Source: Bacteroidales bacterium
Lineage (GTDB): Bacteria > Bacteroidota > Bacteroidia > Bacteroidales > UBA932
Length of the DNA: 5,143 bases
Direction: 5' to 3'
Assembly (NCBI GenBank): GCA_012513425.1
Contig: JAAZCF010000107.1
Coordinates: 1 to 5,143, forward strand
Part shown: in pieces, positions 1 to 5,143 of the stretch
Numbering within the stretch: the stretch's first letter is position 1
Layout: each line of letters starts with the position of its first letter
Program-made: the position numbers and the translations under genes
Notes under the pieces: generated by a model
Database searches by the model: none
What the model saw: the letters and a program-made list of their open reading frames with translations, nothing else
What the model was told of the DNA's origin: nothing

Positions 1-52
1 CACAATCTATAAAGAATTTAAGAAATTTATAGTGGACAATTTTAAAAAGTAG
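1..52 (+). CDS. C-terminal end of an unidentified upstream gene (partial)
   Basis: The frame whose codons start at position 2 stays open from the window edge and encodes 16 residues ending VDNFKK, with a TAG stop at 50-52. The other two plus-strand frames reach stops at 10-12 and at about 33-35. The stop lies 2 bp before the ATG of the next gene, the same spacing seen between the next two genes, which supports a real gene end within the same operon. The tail is rich in Lys and Phe, as often seen at the end of membrane-associated proteins of glycan loci. Too little is visible to name a function. Confidence 0.5.
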   Translation, partial: TIYKEFKKFIVDNFKK

Positions 53-54
53 CT

Positions 55-837
55 ATGAAGGTATCAATCATTATTCCTGTCTATAATGCTTCACAATGGA
101 TAGAGGACTGTCTGACTTCGATAGTAAACCAAAGTTTGCAAGGAATAGAAATCGTTTTGATTGATGATCATGGCAGTGATGATTCAATAGAGAAAGCCAA
201 AGCATTTGCCGAAAAGAATGCTTCTGTAAGCTTTATTTTTACTGCCACCCAAGCCAATGGAGGCCCTGGTGTGGCTCGAAATGTGGGGATAACAGCAGCC
301 ACAGGTAAATATATCTCTTTTATGGATGCAGATGACTGGATTGAGGCAGATCTTTACGAAAAGCTTTTTGTGAGTGCAGAAGAGTTTCAAGCAGATTTTC
401 TTTATTCAAATTATTATGAAGATAAAGACGGCGTATCTAAAATAATCTACAATGTGCCTTTCCGAAATTTAAAGCATTTTCTAACTCACTATAATAGCTG
501 TGTGTGTGGTCATGCTTGTCTAATTCAGAGGCAGCTTATAGTCAACAATGATCTCCAATTTCCACCAACGAGATCGGCTGAAGATAGCGCTTTTGCTGCC
601 GAAGTTGCTCTTGTAGCAAAAAATATAGTGAAAATAGAGAAATGTGGCTATCATTATATAATAATGGACAATTCCTTGAGTCATAAATATGACAAGACCA
701 GAGCCTCTCAAAAAAGGGCTTCATTTGCGTGGCTGATGACCTTTGCAAATAAGAAAAAATTGTATTGCAAATACTTCATCCAACTCTGGATTATTTATAT
801 TAAAAAGGCGATATTAGTTCCATTTTTAAAGAGATAA
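55..837 (+). CDS. Family 2 glycosyltransferase (short GT-A type)
   Basis: A 260-residue inverting GT-A glycosyltransferase that should transfer a sugar from a nucleotide-sugar donor to a lipid-linked glycan intermediate at the cytoplasmic face of the inner membrane. Visible family motifs are the N-terminal strand and PVYN (residues 4-11), the nucleotide-binding DDHGSDDS (37-44), GGPGVARN (69-76), the metal-binding DADD (91-94), and an acidic ED pair in SAEDSAF (174-180) where the family's catalytic base normally lies. There is no signal peptide. The C-terminal 25 residues alternate basic and hydrophobic residues (ending VPFLKR) and may sit on the membrane. The protein is on the short side for the family but has the whole catalytic domain. 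The ATG sits 2 bp after the upstream stop with only a weak AG-rich stretch before it. The gene is AT-rich, unlike glf next to it (17 of 60 bases G or C at 361-420). Donor and linkage cannot be predicted. Confidence 0.93.
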   Translation: MKVSIIIPVYNASQWIEDCLTSIVNQSLQGIEIVLIDDHGSDDSIEKAKAFAEKNASVSFIFTATQANGGPGVARNVGITAATGKYISFMDADDWIEADLYEKLFVSAEEFQADFLYSNYYEDKDGVSKIIYNVPFRNLKHFLTHYNSCVCGHACLIQRQLIVNNDLQFPPTRSAEDSAFAAEVALVAKNIVKIEKCGYHYIIMDNSLSHKYDKTRASQKRASFAWLMTFANKKKLYCKYFIQLWIIYIKKAILVPFLKR

Positions 838-839
838 TC

Positions 840-1967
840 ATGACAAAGTACGATTACTTGATTGTTGGCTCCGGTCTCTATGGAGCCATGTTTGCATGGA
901 AAGCGACTCAGGCTGGAAAACACTGCCTGGTGCTTGACAGGCGTCCACATACAGGAGGTAATCTTTATTGCGAGAATGTTGAGGGCATCAATGTTCACAA
1001 ATATGGCCCGCATATCTTCCACACTTCCAGTAACGAGGTTTGGGACTTTGTCAATTCGATAGTTCCTTTCAATGGCTATATCAACATGCCCCAAGCAAAC
1101 TTCCATGGAGAAATTTACAATTTGCCGTTTAATATGCACACTTTCCATCAAATGTGGGGAGTGCAGACAGCTGTCGAGGCGCAGGCTATCATTGAGCAGC
1201 AGAGGGCTGAAGCTATGGAAAAAATGCATAGTGAAGGGGCTGATGAGCCTCGCAATTTGGAGGAGCAAGCTTTATTGCTTGTTGGCCGCGACATTTATGA
1301 AAAGCTGATTAATGAGTATACTCAGAAGCAGTGGGGCCGCTTTTGCAGCGAACTACCTGCCTTTATTATTCGCAGACTGCCTGTGCGCTTTGAGTATAAC
1401 AACAACTATTTCAACGACAAATACCAAGGCATTCCTATTGGCGGCTACAATCGCTTGATTGATGGTTTGCTTGATGGCATTGAGATACGATGCGGAGTAG
1501 ATTTTCTTTCTGACAAGGCTTATTGGAGTTCTTTAGCAGAGAAAGTCCTTTTTACCGGCTGTCTTGATGAATATTTCGATTACTGCTTTGGCAAACTGGA
1601 GTATCGCAGTCTTCGATTTGAGCAGCAGACACTCCACCAGCCTAACTATCAAAACAATGCCATCATTAATTATACTTCTATGGATGTGCCCTACACTCGC
1701 ATCATAGAACATAAACATTTTGAAATGTTTGGCCCTCAAGTGGAGTCTTGTCCCAAGACAGTAATTACCAAGGAATACCCTTCTGAGTGGAGAGAAGGCA
1801 TGGAGCCTTTCTACCCTATCAACGATAAGCCAAACAATCAGCTTTATCTCAAATACAAGGCCCTTGCTGATGCCCAGACAAATGTACTTTTTGGAGGACG
1901 CCTTGCTGAATATAAATATTACGATATGGCTCCGATAGTTGAAATAGTTTTAAATATGCAGTTATGA
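840..1967 (+). CDS. glf: UDP-galactopyranose mutase
   Basis: Flavoenzyme of 375 residues that interconverts UDP-galactopyranose and UDP-galactofuranose in the cytoplasm, supplying the donor for galactofuranose-containing glycans. Its length is normal for bacterial Glf. The Rossmann FAD motif GSGLYG is at residues 10-15, then the acidic end of the second strand (D33), HTGGN (37-41) and the family signature YGPHIFHT (55-62). Residues matching known active-site positions of the E. coli and Klebsiella enzymes are present: W165 in KQW, R179 in RRLPVR, Y190 in NNNYF, Y325 in YPIN, R354 in GGRLAEY and Y360 in KYYDM. This spacing agrees with the known W160/R174/Y185/Y314/R343/Y349 pattern, so the enzyme looks intact. 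The ATG is 2 bp after the preceding stop, and the TGA overlaps the next start as ATGA, so translation is probably coupled. Composition is more GC-rich than the preceding gene (29 of 60 at 1201-1260). Confidence 0.98.
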   Translation: MTKYDYLIVGSGLYGAMFAWKATQAGKHCLVLDRRPHTGGNLYCENVEGINVHKYGPHIFHTSSNEVWDFVNSIVPFNGYINMPQANFHGEIYNLPFNMHTFHQMWGVQTAVEAQAIIEQQRAEAMEKMHSEGADEPRNLEEQALLLVGRDIYEKLINEYTQKQWGRFCSELPAFIIRRLPVRFEYNNNYFNDKYQGIPIGGYNRLIDGLLDGIEIRCGVDFLSDKAYWSSLAEKVLFTGCLDEYFDYCFGKLEYRSLRFEQQTLHQPNYQNNAIINYTSMDVPYTRIIEHKHFEMFGPQVESCPKTVITKEYPSEWREGMEPFYPINDKPNNQLYLKYKALADAQTNVLFGGRLAEYKYYDMAPIVEIVLNMQL

Positions 1968-3037
1968 GCAAAGTCCTTTCAGTAATCATTCCTACATACA
2001 ACATGGAGGCGCTTTTGCCCCGATGCCTCGACTCTCTCTTGGCAGATGAGGCTTTGGAATCTTTGGAAGTCATTGTTGTTAATGATGGCAGCAAAGATGG
2101 CTCTCTTGGCATTGCTCGCAGCTATGCCAGTCGCTTTCCATCAACAGTCACAGTTATTGACAAGCCTAATGGGAATTATGGCTCAACCATTAATGCTGCT
2201 TTGCCTGTGGCAAAAGGTAGTTATGTTAAAATTCTTGATGCTGATGATTTTAATGACACAAAGGCTTTGTTGCAGTTCTTGTCTGCTCTGAGTGGCATAG
2301 ATGCCGACTTGGCAGTGACTCATTTCACTCAGCTTGGGTCTGGTGGGGCTAAAGAGGTTTTCAAATACAACACCATGGGAAAAGAGCCTTATGAATATGG
2401 CAAAGTCTATGAGGCCGATGATGTGTTGAAAGATGGATATATCCGCTTCTTTTTGATGCACGCCATCGCTTACCGCACCGATTTGCTGCGCAATATTGGT
2501 TATCACCAAAGCGAAGGTATTTCCTACACCGACACAGAATTGGCTTTCTTGCCCATTTTTCACATTGCTTCTCTTGTTTTTCTTGACATTAATCTTTATC
2601 AGTACAATCTCGATAGGGAAGGGCAGACTATGAATCCTGTCGTGTTGGCTCGCAGTGCTTCTCAGCTGGAAAAGGTTACAGATAGGCTTCTGGAGTATTA
2701 TGAAAGTCATATTGCCGCTGTAAGTGAAGTCCGCAGAGCCTTTATGAAGCAATATATTGAAAACCGGCTCAGGGTTATGTTCAAGCTTCATTTATTGGAT
2801 ATGCCGCGAAATAGCTTCAATGCGGAAGTATTTGGAGCTATGTTTGATAAATATATGGAAGCATGCAGGCGCGATGGGCTTTCTTTCAAGCTCTATCCGG
2901 ATAACAAACTCTTGCGCATCAATTATATTACTTATTGGCAAAAGCACCGCCGCCGCTGGCCCGCTGCCTTGGAGCGCTGCAACTCACTCCTCGACAAAGT
3001 CGTAAAATGGGCGTATGTGAAGATTTATAGAAGATAA
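1964..3037 (+). CDS. Family 2 glycosyltransferase
   Basis: A 357-residue GT-A glycosyltransferase, last gene of the plus-strand unit. The catalytic domain fills roughly residues 4-200: PTYN (10-13), VNDGSKDGS (39-47), GNYGSTIN (70-77), metal-binding DADD (92-95), and an acidic TDTE (189-192) where the catalytic base is expected. The helical C-terminal region (about 220-357) ends in a strongly basic stretch, KHRRRW followed by YVKIYRR, that could contact the membrane or a lipid-linked acceptor. No signal peptide or clear membrane helix is seen. The start overlaps the end of glf by 4 bp (ATGA) with no good ribosome binding site, so it is probably translated by coupling to glf. Being tied to glf makes it a possible user of UDP-galactofuranose, but the sequence gives no proof of donor. 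GC content rises sharply near the 3' end (39 of 60 at 2941-3000), unlike the minus-strand neighbour. Confidence 0.94.
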   Translation: MSKVLSVIIPTYNMEALLPRCLDSLLADEALESLEVIVVNDGSKDGSLGIARSYASRFPSTVTVIDKPNGNYGSTINAALPVAKGSYVKILDADDFNDTKALLQFLSALSGIDADLAVTHFTQLGSGGAKEVFKYNTMGKEPYEYGKVYEADDVLKDGYIRFFLMHAIAYRTDLLRNIGYHQSEGISYTDTELAFLPIFHIASLVFLDINLYQYNLDREGQTMNPVVLARSASQLEKVTDRLLEYYESHIAAVSEVRRAFMKQYIENRLRVMFKLHLLDMPRNSFNAEVFGAMFDKYMEACRRDGLSFKLYPDNKLLRINYITYWQKHRRRWPAALERCNSLLDKVVKWAYVKIYRR

Positions 3038-3052
3038 TTCGGGATGAATTAT
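3034..3052. terminator. Possible bidirectional terminator hairpin between convergent genes
   Basis: A perfect 7-bp inverted repeat, ATAATTC (3034-3040) and GAATTAT (3046-3052), encloses a 5-base loop GGGAT. It overlaps the TAA of the plus-strand gene and touches the TAA of the minus-strand gene, so it would serve both convergent units. The stem is AT-rich and weak, and no good T-run follows on either side. It could be a chance palindrome. Confidence 0.25.
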
Positions 3053-4086
3053 TAGAGCTTGCCAAAATAACGCTGTTCCCAATATTTGCTTTTAGGACTA
3101 ATTATCACTCGACTGATGCAGTATACAAGGTATAAATATTGTAAAAATCTTTTTGCTTTGTTTTTCGATGGATTACAAATAATCAAATCGCAGTTTTGAA
3201 AATAATGTTTGTGAAAAACAAGACGAGCGAATAAGCCTTTTTTAAGGTATAAGTTGCATAAATATGCACAATGTGATGTATTGGTAGCATTTGGCAGGGT
3301 ATCAAAAATATTCTGAAAATAATGTATATTCTGCCGTATTTTCTTATCGACGTCTCCCTTAATAATAGAGATTATCTTTTTTCGGATTCTTTGAACTCTG
3401 TTTATACCAATAGATTGTGAATCGATGAATACACTCACTGAACAAGATAATCTTCTGTTAAGTACCAATACATTGTTTATTACTTTATAACCACCATAAC
3501 AATCAGCAATTATTCCTAAATATGCGTCTATTGGCCAGGTTTTGTCAACTATCTTGTATTTATCAATAATTTGAAATAGTTCTTTTTTGAAAATCATATT
3601 ATGACCACTTCCCATACTCATTTCAAGAATACAATGTTCTAATGACATCCTTTTTTGCATAAAGAATGATTTCTCTTGCAACAGATTATCTTTATCATCA
3701 TTCCAAAAATCTCTTGAAGTAGATATGCACATTAAGTTATTTTCAATTGCAGCCATCTGAACTTCTATTTTTGTTGGAAGCCAAATGTCATCTTGGTCGC
3801 AATATGCAATATAATCTCCTGTGGCTTTTGAAAAGCCATACATAAAATTCTCGTTCAGTCCATTTTTGATAGGCTTTACAAACCCTTTTACATATGGATA
3901 CTTATTTGAATACTCTTCCACAACTTGCATTGTACCATCTGTACTTTGGTCATCAGAAATAATGATTTCATAGATTGGATAGGTTTGGGTGATAATACTA
4001 TCCAGTTGTTCTTTCAAATATTTCTCGCCATTATATGTTGCAATTACTACAGAAACAGAGGGAATTTTATCGATAAACTTAAGCAT
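3052..4086 (-). CDS. Family 2 glycosyltransferase, rhamnosyltransferase-like
   Basis: A 344-residue GT-A glycosyltransferase. From the chosen start the motifs are VVIATYNG (13-20), SDDQSTDGT (44-52), the metal-binding YCDQDDIW (95-102), GSGHNMIFKKEL (159-170) and the acidic W-P-I-D (184-187) near the expected catalytic position. The SDDQSTDGT plus DQDDIW pairing is typical of the WcaA/RfbF-like group, many of whose members are annotated as rhamnosyltransferases; the sugar itself is not proven. The C-terminal third is rich in Lys and aromatics, with a hydrophobic patch (LQYLYLVYCISRVII) that could hold it at the membrane. An in-frame ATG at 4128 would add 14 residues, but the ATG at 4086 is preferred: it has AAGGA 7 bases upstream, gives the usual short lead into the first strand, and overlaps the upstream gene by 8 bp instead of 50. 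The gene is very AT-rich (14 of 60 G or C at 3121-3180). Confidence 0.94.
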   Translation of the reverse strand: MLKFIDKIPSVSVVIATYNGEKYLKEQLDSIITQTYPIYEIIISDDQSTDGTMQVVEEYSNKYPYVKGFVKPIKNGLNENFMYGFSKATGDYIAYCDQDDIWLPTKIEVQMAAIENNLMCISTSRDFWNDDKDNLLQEKSFFMQKRMSLEHCILEMSMGSGHNMIFKKELFQIIDKYKIVDKTWPIDAYLGIIADCYGGYKVINNVLVLNRRLSCSVSVFIDSQSIGINRVQRIRKKIISIIKGDVDKKIRQNIHYFQNIFDTLPNATNTSHCAYLCNLYLKKGLFARLVFHKHYFQNCDLIICNPSKNKAKRFLQYLYLVYCISRVIISPKSKYWEQRYFGKL

Positions 4087-4900
4087 TTTTTGTTCCTTGT
4101 ATTGCGGAACCAATATGATATCCTGCACGCATCAGTTTAGCTTCTTCATTGACGCAATCTACCATACAGGCATACTCTTCCTCTGATATTTCTGCTATGC
4201 ATTTTGGTATATCCAAAAGAGAATCAACAGCAATCCCCAAATTGTGGCTCAATATATAGTGAGCAACAGATGATTGAGACCAGATAATAACAGGCATAGA
4301 AGATACAATATATAAAGAAATTTTGTGCGAAGCATTATATTTTAAATATTGGCCAAGGTATCCAGAGCATGTTTCGCAACTATCACCATCCCAAATAAGC
4401 CCCCAACCACCTTCTATTGATGAGATATCTTCAGGTAAAAATTTTCCTTTATAGAAATAATTATGATGGGATGGAAGCTTCACAGGAGCACCATATAGAA
4501 AGAATGAAAGAGGAATATCAGCCATTATTGGCTGATGGAGAAATTGTGATTTTTCCAAATTACCGGCAAAACATATCGGACCATTTTTTTCATGAATATT
4601 TGTATTAACTGAATTCGTAAGGTAATCCTGTAAATTATGGATTATTATATCATATTTATTGTCAGATAACCCATGTTCCTTCAGAAAATCCCACATTTGA
4701 TATGATGGTAATATTAGTCGTTTAGCTCTTTTTATCCAATCTAAATCGTAATTGAGATTTCCTTCGGGAAATCGAATAGAATTAATATCTACAACCCAAT
4801 ATGTTACATGGGCAAAACGCATGAAAAACTTTGTTATTGGCGAAAGATTTTGAAAGAACAAAATGGGATATTGAAGTAGCAAATCATCAGCGGAAAGCAT
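4079..4900 (-). CDS. Gtf3/WbbI-like glycosyltransferase, main C-terminal part of a split gene (candidate galactofuranosyltransferase)
   Basis: This 273-residue frame holds most of a GT-B glycosyltransferase resembling the Gtf3/WbbI group, which includes E. coli WbbI, a galactofuranosyltransferase, and streptococcal Gtf3, a glucosyltransferase. Recognisable segments are DDLLLQYP (5-12), YWVVDINSIR (34-43; the HD-x-E-x-LR region of relatives), FAGNLEKS (111-118), YKGKFLPEDI (150-159), GGWGLIWDG (164-172), and the donor-site block YNASHKISLYI (188-198) with MPVIIW (202-207) and LGIAVDSL (221-228). The family is about 330 residues, so some 60 N-terminal residues are missing. They are encoded just upstream in another frame (4900-5079). 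The ATG used here overlaps that frame's stop as TAATG, so the piece could be made by re-initiation, but without the first strands of the N-terminal domain it is unlikely to fold normally. With glf in the same window, UDP-galactofuranose is an attractive donor; that is inference from context. Confidence 0.82.
   Translation of the reverse strand: MLSADDLLLQYPILFFQNLSPITKFFMRFAHVTYWVVDINSIRFPEGNLNYDLDWIKRAKRLILPSYQMWDFLKEHGLSDNKYDIIIHNLQDYLTNSVNTNIHEKNGPICFAGNLEKSQFLHQPIMADIPLSFFLYGAPVKLPSHHNYFYKGKFLPEDISSIEGGWGLIWDGDSCETCSGYLGQYLKYNASHKISLYIVSSMPVIIWSQSSVAHYILSHNLGIAVDSLLDIPKCIAEISEEEYACMVDCVNEEAKLMRAGYHIGSAIQGTKNA
4094..4098 (-). promoter_or_regulatory. Ribosome binding site that decides the glycosyltransferase start
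   Basis: The minus strand reads AAGGA here, followed by a 7-base A-rich spacer and the ATG at 4086-4084. The alternative ATG at 4128 has only a weaker AAGAAG-like run. The site lies inside the last codons of the upstream gene, as expected for overlapping operon genes. Confidence 0.55.
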
Positions 4901-5079
4901 TAGCCACAGAAAATGATGTATTTAACAACTATTTGTTGTAACCTATTACTATCTTTTATATTTCGATAATATATTTTAAATCCAAATTTCTGTGCAATAG
5001 CATCTCCATCTCTTTGGCATTTAGATAAAGCATTATAATGTGCTGTTCCAATATTTAAATTATAGCTAATTAATTTCAT
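4900..5079 (-). CDS. N-terminal part of the split Gtf3/WbbI-like glycosyltransferase
   Basis: A 59-residue frame from an ATG at 5079, with a weak GGAA site 7 bases upstream; a TTG 12 bases further upstream (5091) is the only earlier option and is less likely. It begins MKLISYNLN, followed by ALSKCQRDGDAIAQKFGFKI, which matches the opening of Gtf3/WbbI-type proteins (first strand, then the helix leading to a GF turn). It ends at TAA 4902-4900, sharing the A with the ATG of the next frame. Adding one T to the T-run at 4913-4910 of the minus strand would read ...KYIIFLWLMLSADD... straight into that frame and give one protein of 333 residues, the normal family length. It is therefore best read as one half of a frameshifted gene, not an independent small protein. 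Confidence 0.6.
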   Translation of the reverse strand: MKLISYNLNIGTAHYNALSKCQRDGDAIAQKFGFKIYYRNIKDSNRLQQIVVKYIIFCG

Positions 5080-5081
5080 AT

Positions 5082-5143
5082 TTATTTCCAATAAGAATAT
5101 ATACCTTTTTCTACCTCATACTGGCTCCATTTAAATCTTGGAC
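5082..5143 (-). CDS. C-terminal end of an unidentified gene (partial)
   Basis: On the minus strand the frame entering at 5141 is open to a TAA at 5084-5082 and encodes 19 residues, including FKWSQYEVEKGIYSYWK. The stop is 2 bp before the ATG of the split glycosyltransferase, the same tight spacing as elsewhere in the locus. The residue make-up (Trp, Tyr, Glu, Lys in a plausible order) looks like real protein. The other two minus-strand frames close with TAA at 5133-5131 and TAG at 5113-5111. The product cannot be identified; a further glycosyltransferase or sugar-modifying enzyme would fit the setting. Confidence 0.5.
   Translation of the reverse strand, partial: PRFKWSQYEVEKGIYSYWK

Larger units (their letters stand above)
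4079..5079 (-). pseudogene. Composite frameshifted Gtf3/WbbI-like glycosyltransferase gene
   Basis: This is the whole locus of the two pieces above. One gained base in the four-base homopolymer at 4910-4913 restores an uninterrupted 333-residue frame, and no other stop or frame break is visible. It may be a recent inactivation, a sequencing or assembly error, or a gene rescued by a -1 slip or by re-initiation at TAATG. The otherwise undamaged motifs argue that any loss is recent. Confidence 0.6.

Noticed and set aside
1..54. Promoter upstream of the first glycosyltransferase
   Set aside because: The AT-rich sequence reads as the end of an upstream gene 2 bp away, and no convincing Bacteroidales -33/-7 pair or other promoter was seen.
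795..1268. 157-codon open frame on the minus strand over the start of glf
   Set aside because: It is antisense to glf and to the end of the previous gene and has no recognisable domain. The glf frame explains this DNA completely.
2183..2791. 202-codon open frame on the minus strand inside the second plus-strand glycosyltransferase
   Set aside because: It lies fully antisense to a gene with clear family motifs, has no recognisable motif of its own, and has no ribosome site or operon context. It looks like a shadow frame.
4087..4128. Longer start (ATG at 4128) for the minus-strand family 2 glycosyltransferase
   Set aside because: It would add 14 residues before the normal N-terminal strand and overlap the upstream gene by 50 bp, whereas the ATG at 4086 has AAGGA at good spacing.
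4905..4925. Classical programmed -1 frameshift site
   Set aside because: No X-XXY-YYZ heptamer is in frame and no strong downstream stem-loop was noticed, so programmed recoding is possible only through a simple UUC-to-UUU slip and is not favoured.
5079..5091. TTG start at 5091 for the N-terminal half of the split transferase
   Set aside because: A rare start codon that would overlap the upstream gene end. The ATG at 5079 has a GGAA site, a 2-bp gap to the previous stop, and fits the family's N-terminus.

Overview
The window is a fully gene-packed piece of a surface-polysaccharide (capsule, O-antigen or exopolysaccharide) biosynthesis locus. No stretch over 300 bases lacks a gene. The low to moderate GC, the weak ribosome binding sites, the very tight gene packing and the style of the glycosyltransferases suggest a gut or oral Bacteroidales bacterium (Bacteroides/Prevotella type). 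This is an inference, because nothing in the window is a taxonomic marker.

Left block (about 1-3037, plus strand): the last 16 codons of an unidentified upstream gene, a short family 2 glycosyltransferase, UDP-galactopyranose mutase (glf), and a second family 2 glycosyltransferase. Each gene starts 2 bp after the previous stop or overlaps it by 4 bp (ATGA), so they form one transcription unit. Right block (3052-5143, minus strand), read from right to left: the last 19 codons of an unidentified gene, a Gtf3/WbbI-like glycosyltransferase that is split into two reading frames, and a third family 2 glycosyltransferase of the rhamnosyltransferase-like type. The two blocks converge with only 14 bp between stop codons, and a short inverted repeat spans that gap.

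Glf makes UDP-galactofuranose from UDP-galactopyranose, so the glycan built here very probably contains galactofuranose. The Gtf3/WbbI-like enzyme resembles a family with known galactofuranosyltransferases, which makes it the best candidate user of that donor, but its gene is interrupted by an apparent single-base frameshift in a four-base homopolymer. The family 2 enzymes would add the other sugars; their donors and linkages cannot be read from sequence.

Base composition is patchy: the first glycosyltransferase and the whole minus-strand block are AT-rich, while glf and the following gene are clearly more GC-rich. This fits a locus assembled from modules. I see no RNA gene, mobile element, CRISPR array or clear promoter. 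The most notable points are the split galactofuranosyltransferase candidate, the opposed gene orientation inside one glycan locus, and the composition step at the convergence point.
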